DNA of 11,758 nucleotides from an uncultured Eubacteriales bacterium (lineage in GTDB: Bacteria; Bacillota; Clostridia; Oscillospirales; Acutalibacteraceae). The stretch is taken from assembly GCA_900313475.1 (NCBI GenBank), contig OMRJ01000034.1:1-11758 (forward strand), written 5' to 3'. This document shows positions 1-6,509 of the stretch, in pieces. The notes beneath the pieces are model-generated. The model had not been told where the DNA came from, searched no databases, and saw nothing but the letters and a program-made list of their open reading frames with translations. Each line of letters begins with the position of its first letter. Within the stretch, counting starts at the first letter, position 1. Made by a program: the position numbers and the translations under genes.

Positions 1-1037
1 CCGCCGGCGGCTCCGCGAAGCGTATTATGCGAGAGACAAACAAATTTGTAATCGTACTGTGTGTCCTCGCGAAGTCTTCCTATTGACACTGCCATTCCGC
101 CCTCAAGCTCACGCTGAAGCTTGGTCTGAGGCATATTATCTTCCGTGAAATAGTGTAAAAACTGCTTCGGCGCGTGCGGAAGCTCAAGCTCCTGCGGTCT
201 GCCCCTGAAGTTTTTCCAAACCTCGAGAATTTCGTCCTTTGAGGGTTTCTTTTCAAAGCGTACAAAAACGGCGGCCATATGACCGTCCGAAACGGGTACA
301 CGCAGACACTGTGCGGTGAAATTCGGACCGTCCGCAGGCACTATCTCTCCGTCAACGACCCTGCCCCATATTTTAAGGGGTTCCTTTTCGCTTTTTTCCT
401 CCTCGCCGCCTATGTAGGGGATAACGTTATCCACCATTTCGGGCCATCTTTCAAATGTTTTTCCTGCGCCTGAAATTGCCTGATACGTACACACAAGCAC
501 ATCCTTTACGCCGAATTTTTCATCGAGCGGATAAAGTGCGGGAACATAGCTTTGAAGCGAGCAATTTGATTTTACCGCAATAAATCCGCGCTTTGTCCCC
601 AGTCTTTTTTTCTGATGCTCAATGACCTTGCAGTGCTCTCCGTTTATTTCGGGAATGAGCATCGGCACATCGGGAGTAAAGCGGTTTGCGCTGTTGTTTG
701 AAACAACGGGGCACTCAGCCTTGGCATAAGCCGTTTCAAGCGCCTTGATCTCGTCCTTCGGCATGTCGACCGCACAGAAAACAAAATCAACTTCCGACGC
801 AATTTTGTCGATATCGGCGGTCGCGTCAAGCACGGTCATGTTCTTTACGTTTTCCGGAAGCTCGGCAGTCATTACCCACCTTCCTCCGAGTGCTTCTTCA
901 TACGTCTTTCCCGCAGAACGGGGACTTGCGGCAAGTGCGGTAACGGTGAACCACGGGTGATCGGCAAGCAGAGTTACGAATCTCTGTCCGACCATTCCGG
1001 TTGCGCCGACAATTCCGACCTTGTAATGTTTTTCCAT
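1..1037 (-). CDS. asd: Aspartate-semialdehyde dehydrogenase, 3' end cut by window edge
   Basis: NADPH-dependent reduction of L-aspartyl-4-phosphate to aspartate-4-semialdehyde, the branch-point step to lysine/diaminopimelate, threonine and methionine; cytoplasmic. I translated 345 residues from ATG at 1037. The Rossmann motif GATGMVGQRF lies at residues 11-20, the catalytic Cys159 in SNCS (157-160), the QAISGAG segment at about 186-192, and the substrate/catalytic pair Arg246 and His253 in RVPVSDGHMA. The frame is still open at base 1, ending in HNTLRGAAGG, which in this family lies close to the C terminus, so probably only about 15-20 residues are missing. The motif set is that of the archaeal/fungal-type subfamily rather than the E. 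coli type, as in many Clostridia. The start is fixed by a perfect AAGGAGG about 6 bases upstream. It is transcribed divergently from queA. Confidence 0.95.
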   Translation of the reverse strand, partial: MEKHYKVGIVGATGMVGQRFVTLLADHPWFTVTALAASPRSAGKTYEEALGGRWVMTAELPENVKNMTVLDATADIDKIASEVDFVFCAVDMPKDEIKALETAYAKAECPVVSNNSANRFTPDVPMLIPEINGEHCKVIEHQKKRLGTKRGFIAVKSNCSLQSYVPALYPLDEKFGVKDVLVCTYQAISGAGKTFERWPEMVDNVIPYIGGEEEKSEKEPLKIWGRVVDGEIVPADGPNFTAQCLRVPVSDGHMAAVFVRFEKKPSKDEILEVWKNFRGRPQELELPHAPKQFLHYFTEDNMPQTKLQRELEGGMAVSIGRLREDTQYDYKFVCLSHNTLRGAAG

Positions 1038-1066
1038 AATGCGACCTCCTTGGTATAATGTATATG

Positions 1067-1098
1067 CAAAAAGGCGATAAAGGTATTGCGCCTTTTTG
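1067..1098 (-). terminator. Terminator-like hairpin in the asd leader
   Basis: A perfect 10-bp stem (1067-1076 with 1089-1098, CAAAAAGGCG/CGCCTTTTTG) closes a 12-base loop. Read on the minus strand it lies between the predicted asd start point and the asd Shine-Dalgarno, and its 3' arm ends in five U residues, as in an intrinsic terminator. The stem also carries a T-run on the plus strand, but no plus-strand gene lies upstream to be terminated. It may therefore be an attenuator or leader structure for asd. No ligand-binding aptamer is recognisable in this short leader. Confidence 0.5.
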
Positions 1099-1121
1099 AT
1101 TTTTGTGCTATTATTTTTTTG

Positions 1122-1150
1122 ATTTTATCATTGATTTAACCGCAAGTCAA
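1122..1150 (-). promoter_or_regulatory. Predicted sigma-A promoter of asd
   Basis: On the minus strand TTGACT (1150-1145) and TAAAAT (1127-1122) are separated by exactly 17 bases, 5/6 matches to each consensus box. Transcription would start near 1115, giving a leader of about 78 bases before the asd ATG. The -35 box overlaps the spacer of the weaker queA promoter proposed on the other strand, so the two could interfere. Seen by eye only. Confidence 0.65.
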
Positions 1151-1163
1151 TCAGAAATACAAT
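1135..1163 (+). promoter_or_regulatory. Possible promoter of queA
   Basis: TACAAT at 1158-1163 is a good -10 box. The best -35 at 17-base spacing is TTTAAC (1135-1140), only a weak match. Transcription would start near 1170, leaving an 18-base leader that holds the GGAG ribosome binding site. An alternative extended -10 (TGGTATAAT, 1051-1059) with TTTCCA 17 bases upstream would give a leader of about 120 bases running through the 1067-1098 hairpin. I prefer the nearer one, without certainty. Confidence 0.35.
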
Positions 1164-1187
1164 TTAAATAAGATTTTCGGAGCAGAT

Positions 1188-2213
1188 ATGAAAAAAAGTG
1201 ATTTTTATTTTGAACTTCCCGAAGAACTCATTGCGCAGGAGCCTATTCCGGAACGCGACCGTTCGCGGCTACTTGTTCTCGGCAGAAACACAGGCGCGAT
1301 TGAGCACAGGAAATTTTATGATATTATTGATTATTTGAATGAGGGCGATTGCCTTGTTCTTAATAATTCGCGGGTGCTGCCTGCACGTCTTTACGGTATA
1401 AAAGACGAAACAGGAGCAAAGGTTGAGTTCTTACTGCTCAACAACCGCGGCAGCGACGTGTGGGAGTGCATAGCCGGCCCGGGCAAACGTGCGAAAGAGG
1501 GCAATATGTTTACATTCGGCAACGGCGAGATGCGCGGAGAAGTCATTGAAGTTCTTGAAAACGGAAACCGTCTCGTTAAATTTACATACGACGGAATTTT
1601 CCTTGAACGGCTGGAGCAGATAGGTGAGATGCCTCTGCCGCATTATATTACACATCGCCTTGAAGACAAGGAGCGCTATCAGACTGTTTACGCAAAGCTC
1701 AACGGTTCTGCCGCCGCTCCGACAGCCGGGCTGCACTATACTCCCGAACTTCTTGAAAAAATAAAGGCTAAGGGCGTTAAAATCGCATATATCACGCTTC
1801 ATGTCGGCATCGGAACATTTCGTCCCGTAAAAACAGAGAATATTGAAGATCATAATATGCATTTCGAGCATTACACAATTTCTCCCGAAGCGGCAAGCTT
1901 GATAAACGAAACGAAAAAAAACGGCGGCAGGATCATCTGCAACGGCACAACATGCTGCCGCACGCTTGAATCGGCATGCGACGAAAACGGCTTTGTGCAG
2001 TCATGCAGCAGAGAAACAAACATTTTTATTTATCCAGGCTACAAATTTAAATGCATCGACGCTCTGATAACAAATTTTCATTTGCCCGAAAGCACGCTTA
2101 TAATGCTTGTGTCGGCTTTCTGCGGACGCGAAAACACACTCAATGCATATAAAGTCGCGGTTGAAAACAGATATCGCTTTTTCTCATTCGGCGATGCGAT
2201 GTTTATTTATTAA
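1188..2213 (+). CDS. queA: QueA: S-adenosylmethionine:tRNA ribosyltransferase-isomerase
   Basis: Transfers and isomerises the ribosyl group of S-adenosylmethionine onto preQ1 at tRNA position 34 to make epoxyqueuosine, the penultimate step of queuosine synthesis; cytoplasmic. The 341 residues match the family's usual length (about 340-355). Visible family motifs: NNSRVLPARL (59-68), GSAAAPTAGLHYT (173-185), LHVGIGTFRPV (204-214), HFEHY (225-229) and NFHLPESTLIMLVSAF near 296-311. The C terminus FFSFGDAMFIY is the normal QueA ending. The ATG follows a GGAG at a short spacing. Its stop codon lies inside the first unit of a 20-base tandem repeat (2194-2254). tgt follows 132 bases later, the usual partner in this pathway. 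Confidence 0.97.
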   Translation: MKKSDFYFELPEELIAQEPIPERDRSRLLVLGRNTGAIEHRKFYDIIDYLNEGDCLVLNNSRVLPARLYGIKDETGAKVEFLLLNNRGSDVWECIAGPGKRAKEGNMFTFGNGEMRGEVIEVLENGNRLVKFTYDGIFLERLEQIGEMPLPHYITHRLEDKERYQTVYAKLNGSAAAPTAGLHYTPELLEKIKAKGVKIAYITLHVGIGTFRPVKTENIEDHNMHFEHYTISPEAASLINETKKNGGRIICNGTTCCRTLESACDENGFVQSCSRETNIFIYPGYKFKCIDALITNFHLPESTLIMLVSAFCGRENTLNAYKVAVENRYRFFSFGDAMFIY

Positions 2214-2254
2214 ATGCGATGTTTATTTATTAAATGCGATGTTTATTTATTAAA
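2194..2254 (+). repeat. Three perfect tandem copies of a 20-base unit overlapping the queA 3' end
   Basis: The unit ATGCGATGTTTATTTATTAA occurs three times head-to-tail (61 bases of exact period-20 match). The first copy encodes the last residues and stop of QueA (AMFIY-stop); the other two are downstream and noncoding. Because 20 is not a multiple of three, later copies are read in other frames and add nothing to the protein. Copy identity is complete, which suggests recent expansion by replication slippage or an assembly artefact. Confidence 0.95.
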
Positions 2255-2288
2255 ATCGTATTTTGCGTCTTGCACGTATTGCATGACA

Positions 2289-2318
2289 TTGACGTAATAT
2301 GCGTCTGATTGAAATAAT
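2289..2318 (+). promoter_or_regulatory. Possible promoter of tgt
   Basis: TTGACG (2289-2294) and AATAAT (2313-2318) are 18 bases apart, each a 5/6 match to consensus. The predicted start near 2325 would leave a leader of about 20 bases, just enough for the AAAGGA ribosome binding site at 2333-2338. With it, tgt and the genes after it could be transcribed separately from queA. No hairpin with a T-run is seen between queA and this site, so read-through from queA is also possible. Confidence 0.45.
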
Positions 2319-2345
2319 CGATAATTACACCGAAAGGATACAATC

Positions 2346-3482
2346 GTGTATAAATTACTGAAAAAAAACGGAGCTGCCCGCCGCGGCGAGTTTTCAACCG
2401 TACACGGGACGGTGCAGACTCCGGGATTTATGAATGTGGCAACGTGTGCGGCGATAAAGGGCGGACTGTCCGCATTTGACCTCGAAGACATAAACTGCCA
2501 GGTGATGCTTTGCAACACCTATCATCTTCACGTCCGCACGGGCGATAAGATTATAAAAGAAATGGGCGGACTTCACAGGTTTACCGGGTGGACGCATCCG
2601 ATTCTTACCGATTCGGGAGGCTTTCAGGTGTTTTCCCTTGCAAAGCTTCGCTCGATAAAAGAAGAAGGCGTCACCTTTAACTGTCATATCGACGGTCACC
2701 GCATTTTTATGGGTCCCGAGGAGAGCATGCGTATTCAGTCGAACCTCGGTTCAACGATTGCGATGGCTTTTGACGAATGCGTCGAAAATCCCGCAAAGTA
2801 TGAATATGCAAAGCTTTCATGCGAGCGCACCACGCGTTGGCTGCGCCGCTGTAAAGAGGAGCACGACAGACTCAACGCGTTGTGTGATACCGTGAATCCG
2901 CATCAGCTGCTGTTCGGAATAAATCAGGGCTGCACATATGACGATCTGCGCATAAAACACATGCGGGAGATAGCCGAGCTTGATCTTGACGGCTACGCGA
3001 TAGGCGGACTTGCGGTAGGAGAGCCTGCCGAAGATATGTACAGAATAATATCCGCGGTTGAACCGTATGCTCCCGCAGATAAGATACGTTATCTTATGGG
3101 GGTCGGCACACCCGGAAACATTCTTGAGGGCGTGCGGCGCGGCGTTGACCTTTTTGACTGTGTTATGCCGTCGAGAAACGCGCGTCACGGACACCTGTTT
3201 ACATGGAACGGCGTTATAAATATCAACAACGCAAAATACGAAACGGATCTTCGACCGATTGACGGCGAGTGTGACTGTCCCGTATGCAAACGTTTTTCAC
3301 GCGCATATATCCGCCACCTCGTAAAAGCGAAGGAAGTGCTTGCGCTGCGGCTTTGCGTTATGCACAATCTGTATTTCTACAATACTCTTATGACAAAGAT
3401 ACGTGACAGTATCGACAACGACACATTTGACGCGTTCTGTTCGGAGAATGTGTTGAAGCTTGATGCGCGCGCGTCGGAATAA
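2346..3482 (+). CDS. tgt: tRNA-guanine transglycosylase (queuine/preQ1)
   Basis: Exchanges guanine-34 in the anticodon of tRNA-Asp, -Asn, -His and -Tyr for preQ1, supplying the substrate of QueA; cytoplasmic, zinc-dependent. The 378 residues fit the bacterial family. The general-base Asp89 lies in TDSGGFQVF (88-96); the nucleophile Asp271 in FDCVMPSRNARHG (270-282); GINQG (191-195) and GGLAVGE (220-226) are conserved pocket segments. Zinc ligands are Cys309, Cys311, Cys314 and His340 (CDCPVC and MHNLYF). It starts with GTG at 2346, seven bases after AAAGGA, and the N terminus MYKLLKKNGAARRGE aligns with the usual family start. The next gene begins 12 bases after the stop. Confidence 0.97.
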   Translation: MYKLLKKNGAARRGEFSTVHGTVQTPGFMNVATCAAIKGGLSAFDLEDINCQVMLCNTYHLHVRTGDKIIKEMGGLHRFTGWTHPILTDSGGFQVFSLAKLRSIKEEGVTFNCHIDGHRIFMGPEESMRIQSNLGSTIAMAFDECVENPAKYEYAKLSCERTTRWLRRCKEEHDRLNALCDTVNPHQLLFGINQGCTYDDLRIKHMREIAELDLDGYAIGGLAVGEPAEDMYRIISAVEPYAPADKIRYLMGVGTPGNILEGVRRGVDLFDCVMPSRNARHGHLFTWNGVININNAKYETDLRPIDGECDCPVCKRFSRAYIRHLVKAKEVLALRLCVMHNLYFYNTLMTKIRDSIDNDTFDAFCSENVLKLDARASE

Positions 3483-3494
3483 AAGGAGCGGAAT

Positions 3495-4265
3495 ATGGTT
3501 CTTTATTTTTCGGGAACAGGCAACAGCAGATATATAGCAAAAAGAATTGCGGAAAAACTCGGAGACACTCTGTTTGATATCAATGCCGCAATAAAGGAAA
3601 GTGCCGCAACCGCAATCGAGACAACCGACGGCAGACTTGTTTTTGTTGTGCCGACATACGCGTGGCGTATTCCTCTTGTCGTGCGCGATTGGATAGAGCA
3701 TGCGGAATTTGCGGGAAATAATAAAAAAACATGGTTTGTTATGGACTGCGGCGGTGAGATAGGAAACGCCGCAAAGTACAATATCGAACTGTGCGGCGAT
3801 AAGGCTTTTGAGTATATGGGGACTGCTCAAATCGTCATGCCGGAAAACTATATTGCAATGTTTTCGGTTCCCGTAAGGGAGAAAGCGGCGGAGATAATAA
3901 GCCGTGCGGAACCCGCAATAGACAGATGCATAAGCTGTATTGAGAATGGGGAAAGGTTTCCGATCCCGCGCAACAATCTGTATGACCGTTTTATGAGCGG
4001 GCCCGTGAACGGACTTTTTTATTCGCTTTTTGTGAAAGCGGATGCTTTTACTGCGGGCGAAAAGTGTGAGGGGTGCGGAAAATGCGTTACCCTTTGCCCT
4101 CTGAATAACATTGCGCTTGTCGACGGCAGACCGAGATGGGACAAAAACTGTACCCACTGTATGGCATGTATTGCATATTGCCCGACAAATGCGATAGAAT
4201 ACGGCAAAAAAAGCGTCGGAAAGCCGCGATATACATGTGAAAAGACCTTAAACGGGGGAAAATAA
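3495..4265 (+). CDS. EFR1-type flavodoxin/ferredoxin fusion protein
   Basis: A cytoplasmic electron carrier of 256 residues. The N-terminal half is flavodoxin-like, with the FMN phosphate-binding loop YFSGTGNSRYIAKRIAE (4-20) and a PTYAWRIP loop (53-60). The C-terminal third is a two-cluster ferredoxin: Cys191, 194, 197 and 201, then Cys219, 222, 225 and 229, each set followed by Pro, predicting two [4Fe-4S] clusters. This is the architecture named EFR1 family ferrodoxin, common in gut Clostridia; the physiological partner is not established. The ATG follows an AAGGAGCG site 12 bases after the tgt stop, so it is very probably co-transcribed with tgt, and the Nudix gene begins 4 bases after it. 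Shuttling electrons to the reductase that finishes queuosine synthesis is my inference, not shown by sequence. Confidence 0.88.
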   Translation: MVLYFSGTGNSRYIAKRIAEKLGDTLFDINAAIKESAATAIETTDGRLVFVVPTYAWRIPLVVRDWIEHAEFAGNNKKTWFVMDCGGEIGNAAKYNIELCGDKAFEYMGTAQIVMPENYIAMFSVPVREKAAEIISRAEPAIDRCISCIENGERFPIPRNNLYDRFMSGPVNGLFYSLFVKADAFTAGEKCEGCGKCVTLCPLNNIALVDGRPRWDKNCTHCMACIAYCPTNAIEYGKKSVGKPRYTCEKTLNGGK

Positions 4266-4269
4266 AACT

Positions 4270-4758
4270 ATGGAGCTTTGGGACGCATATGACAGAGATA
4301 TGAAAAAGATCGAAAACATGATCCTGTTTCGTGAAAAGGAAGTTCCGGACGGCTTTTATCATCTTGTATCGGAGATACTTGTGCGCCATACCGACGGCAG
4401 CTTTCTTGTAATGCAGCGTGATATGTCGAAGCATCTCGGCGGCAAATGGGAGGCGACTGCCGGCGGTTCGGCGCTGCGCGGCGAAACATCGCAAGACTGC
4501 GCAAAACGCGAGCTTGCGGAAGAAACCGGAATCAAAGCCGATAAGCTTATTTCTCTCGGAGATGTCATTCATGACGCTCACAAAACGGTATATGCCGGTT
4601 TTTTATGTATTACCGCCTGTGATAAGAACAGTATTGTTCTGCGGCGCGGCGAAACATCGGCTTATAAATGGATAAGCCGCGATGAGTTGCTGACTCTCTC
4701 CGATGATACTCTCGCGTCATCCCGGCTGATAAAGGTTTACACTGCGGGAGGTAACTAA
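4270..4758 (+). CDS. Nudix hydrolase
   Basis: Predicted cytoplasmic Mg2+-dependent hydrolase of a nucleoside diphosphate linked to another moiety. The 162 residues hold one intact Nudix box (consensus GX5EX7REUXEEXGU) at 66-88: Gly66, Glu72, then Arg80-Glu81-Leu82, Glu84-Glu85, Gly87-Ile88. The N terminus MELWDAYDRD and the HLVSEILV strand resemble the Nudix subgroup related to isopentenyl-diphosphate isomerase type 1, but the catalytic Cys region of that enzyme is not recognisable, so substrate is unknown. It is the last gene of the tgt block, 4 bases after the EFR1 gene, with a G-rich site (GGGGGAA) 11 bases before the ATG, a rather long spacing. No link to queuosine is evident; it may simply be a passenger or housecleaning enzyme. 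Confidence 0.9.
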   Translation: MELWDAYDRDMKKIENMILFREKEVPDGFYHLVSEILVRHTDGSFLVMQRDMSKHLGGKWEATAGGSALRGETSQDCAKRELAEETGIKADKLISLGDVIHDAHKTVYAGFLCITACDKNSIVLRRGETSAYKWISRDELLTLSDDTLASSRLIKVYTAGGN

Positions 4759-4962
4759 AAAGAGATTAACCGTAATGCGTTTTAATGGCTTAACGATACT
4801 GAATTATATAAGCTTTGTGTCGGCGTGTTTGGAGGTTGAATAATAACGGTCAAGGCGCAGACATTTGTCCGCGCAATTCCTGAGAATATCTGATTGCGGC
4901 TGATATCCGACGGATTTCCCGAATACGGCATAACGTAAAAAAATTTTATCGGCAATTACAAA
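4759..4962. other. Intergenic stretch without a recognisable gene
   Basis: About 200 bases after the Nudix stop. All frames are broken by stops; a GGAGG at 4831-4835 is followed only by short broken frames. A weak hairpin (GCGCAGAC with GTCCGCGC, 4855-4862 and 4867-4874, one mismatch) is present without a T-run. I see no tRNA or known RNA motif. Confidence 0.5.
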
Positions 4963-4997
4963 AAGCGATACCGTGTACACTTTTTACGGAATCGCTT
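4960..4997 (-). terminator. Terminator of dinB, possibly bidirectional
   Basis: A 12-bp stem with one internal mismatch (4963-4974 with 4986-4997) closes an 11-base loop. Read on the minus strand it begins just after the dinB stop (5003-5001) and ends in a run of five T (4964-4960), a typical intrinsic terminator. Read on the plus strand it is followed by GTTTTATTT, so it could also stop transcripts from the Nudix end of the tgt block, although that stop codon is about 200 bases away. Confidence 0.7.
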
Positions 4998-5000
4998 GTT

Positions 5001-6254
5001 TTATTTCATTCCGGTATCGTCATTTTTGAAGTGACCGAATCTTATAGACGATTTTCCGAATTTCTTTCTTATTGCATCCATTGTGTTTTCGATGTTTTCC
5101 TGACGTTCGTCGGTTATGACAGGGGGCGCAAAGAGGTCAAGCTGTCTGAAATCCTCATTTTCACCGCAAAGTCCCGAAACGCTCACGCCAAGAAGACGGA
5201 CAGGGTGAGAATACGACCAGTTTTCACGCAGCAGCAAAAACGCCGCGTCGGTTATTTCTTTTTGAAGATTTGTTGAAAACGGCAGGGTTTTCTGTCGCTG
5301 TATGGAAATAAAATCGGGGTCCTTTACGGTTAACTGAACAACACACCCTTTTTTGCTTAGAGAGCGCAGACGGGCGGCAACCATATCGCTCATAAGAGAA
5401 ACCCCTTCTCTTAATTCTTCTTCACCTTTTAAGTCGCGGCGAAATGTCATAGAATGTCCTACGGACTTTACCTCCCGTTCCTCATAAAAGGAATGCACAC
5501 GTTCGGTGTCGTTTCCCGTTACATTGTCATAGAGGAGGACACCGGCTTTTCCCAGACTACGTTCGAGGACATCTTTAGGACATGCTGCAAGCTGCCCTAT
5601 GGTTTTTATTCCCATTGCCGACAGCTTCAGCACCGTTTTTTTGCCCACCATCAAAAAATCGGATACAGGCAACGGGTACATTATCTCTTTATACCTGTCG
5701 CGCGTGAGCATTGTTGTTGCGTCCGGTTTTTTGTAGTCGCTGCCGAATTTTGCGATACTCTTGCAAAAGCTCACTCCGACCGATATTGTTATTCCTGCTT
5801 CCTCACGCACTCTGCGCCTTATTTCATTTGCAAGAGCTTCGGCACTTTTTCCGAACAGGTGTATTGAATTTGTAACATCAAGATACGATTCGTCGATACT
5901 TGCAGGTTCGGTGAGATCGGTGTAGCATAAATATATCGCATTCACTCTGTCGGATATATCTTTGTACAGAGAATGGTGCGGAGGGACACAGACAAGCTCC
6001 GGACATTTTTTTCTCGCCTGCCAAATTGTTTCCGCCGTTTGAATGCCGTATCTTTTTGCAAGCTGATTTTTCGCAAGAATGATTCCATGCCTGTTTTCGG
6101 GATCTCCCGCGACCGCCATCGGGACGTTTTTAAGCTCCGGCGCAAGCTTTTCCTCGCAGGAGGCAAAAAAAGAATTGCAGTCACAGTGAAAGATGATTCT
6201 GTCCGTATTTTGACCCTCCTTTTCCTGTTTTTTTATCTGTAACCATTTTATCAT
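5001..6254 (-). CDS. dinB: DNA polymerase IV (Y-family translesion polymerase)
   Basis: Low-fidelity translesion DNA polymerase. From the outermost ATG (6254) it has 417 residues. Catalytic metal ligands are Asp25 (HCDCNSFFAS, with Phe30 as steric gate) and Asp121-Glu122 (SIDESYLDV). The thumb helix-hairpin-helix (about 195-235) and little-finger domain follow. QLDLF at 371-375 is a good sliding-clamp binding motif. Translation probably does not start at 6254. A predicted promoter places the transcript start near 6238, downstream of that ATG, and a perfect AGGAGGG (6220-6214) lies 8 bases before ACG at 6206. That codon aligns with the initiator Met of homologues (MDRIIFH...). Starting there gives 401 residues and removes a lysine-rich extension. 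Alternatives are a sequence error (ATG read as ACG) or a second upstream promoter. The product assignment is secure, the start is not. Confidence 0.95.
   Translation of the reverse strand: MIKWLQIKKQEKEGQNTDRIIFHCDCNSFFASCEEKLAPELKNVPMAVAGDPENRHGIILAKNQLAKRYGIQTAETIWQARKKCPELVCVPPHHSLYKDISDRVNAIYLCYTDLTEPASIDESYLDVTNSIHLFGKSAEALANEIRRRVREEAGITISVGVSFCKSIAKFGSDYKKPDATTMLTRDRYKEIMYPLPVSDFLMVGKKTVLKLSAMGIKTIGQLAACPKDVLERSLGKAGVLLYDNVTGNDTERVHSFYEEREVKSVGHSMTFRRDLKGEEELREGVSLMSDMVAARLRSLSKKGCVVQLTVKDPDFISIQRQKTLPFSTNLQKEITDAAFLLLRENWSYSHPVRLLGVSVSGLCGENEDFRQLDLFAPPVITDERQENIENTMDAIRKKFGKSSIRFGHFKNDDTGMK
6214..6220 (-). promoter_or_regulatory. Shine-Dalgarno that argues for a non-ATG dinB start
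   Basis: AGGAGGG on the minus strand, with 8 bases between AGGAGG and the ACG codon at 6206-6204. No ATG, GTG or TTG lies at usable spacing in the dinB frame. The ATG at 6254 has no comparable site upstream of it. Confidence 0.7.
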
Positions 6255-6273
6255 TATCTGTTACGATTCTCAA
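6245..6273 (-). promoter_or_regulatory. Predicted sigma-A promoter of dinB
   Basis: TTGAGA (6273-6268) and TAAAAT (6250-6245) on the minus strand are exactly 17 bases apart. The -10 box overlaps the codons after the ATG at 6254, so a transcript from here would lack that ATG and have a leader of about 30 bases ending at the AGGAGGG and ACG. No Bacillus-type SOS box (GAAC-N4-GTTC) is seen nearby. Confidence 0.6.
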
Positions 6274-6285
6274 CCGTAAATTTTT

Positions 6286-6321
6286 TTTACCGACAATTTA
6301 ATTTGTTTACCGACAATTTAA
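6286..6321. repeat. Pair of 16-base direct repeats upstream of dinB
   Basis: TTTACCGACAATTTAA occurs at 6286-6301 and 6306-6321, a perfect match with a 20-base period, about two helical turns. The nearer copy ends 12 bases upstream of the dinB -35 box, so the pair could be a tandem operator or activator site for dinB. It is about 76 bases from the -35 box of the oxidoreductase operon on the other strand. No known regulator is recognised. Confidence 0.85.
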
Positions 6322-6396
6322 AAAGTATACGATGAATATTCGACACGGCGCATAAAAACACATAGCTTTCTTTATCTGTTTTTTATCAAATAGGTG

Positions 6397-6426
6397 TTGA
6401 AAAACGTAATGCGGAAGTGGTAGAAT
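6397..6426 (+). promoter_or_regulatory. Predicted promoter of the 2-oxoacid oxidoreductase operon
   Basis: TTGAAA (6397-6402) and TAGAAT (6421-6426) are 18 bases apart; the -35 matches consensus at 4/6 or better and the -10 at 5/6. Transcription would start near 6433, leaving a leader of about 77 bases that contains the alternative hairpins at 6449-6479 and a strong GGAGGAGG at 6492-6499. Confidence 0.6.
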
Positions 6427-6448
6427 AGAAGTGTTAAAAAAATCAGGT

Positions 6449-6479
6449 TTTTGCGAAAACGCAAAATCATAATTTGCGT
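6449..6479 (+). promoter_or_regulatory. Leader with two mutually exclusive hairpins before the operon
   Basis: Segment 1 (TTTTGCG, 6449-6455) pairs with segment 2 (CGCAAAA, 6460-6466) around a 4-base AAAA loop. Segment 2, extended by one base, pairs equally well with segment 3 (TTTGCGT, 6473-6479). Both stems are 7 bp and share segment 2, so only one can form. Neither is followed by a T-run, so if it acts at all it may affect translation or RNA stability. The match could be chance in A/T-rich DNA. Confidence 0.3.
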
Positions 6480-6509
6480 TTCTCGTAAAACGGAGGAGGA
6501 AAACCGAAA

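Noticed and set aside
1038..1120. Lysine riboswitch or T-box in the asd leader
   Set aside because: The leader is about 78 bases, far too short, and no T-box motif (UGGN-containing loop) is visible.
2194..2254. Tandem repeat as a CRISPR array
   Set aside because: Units are directly adjacent with no spacers, overlap a coding end, and no cas genes are present.
2255..2345. preQ1 riboswitch ahead of tgt
   Set aside because: The predicted leader is only about 20 bases and I find no compact H-type pseudoknot pattern; preQ1 switches usually control synthesis or transport genes.
3297..4157. Open frame of 286 codons on the minus strand opposite tgt and the EFR1 gene
   Set aside because: Antisense shadow of genes with clear catalytic and cluster motifs; no family resemblance in its own translation.
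6255..6285. SOS (LexA/DinR) box at dinB
   Set aside because: No GAAC-N4-GTTC type palindrome between the repeats and the start; the inverted symmetry required is absent.
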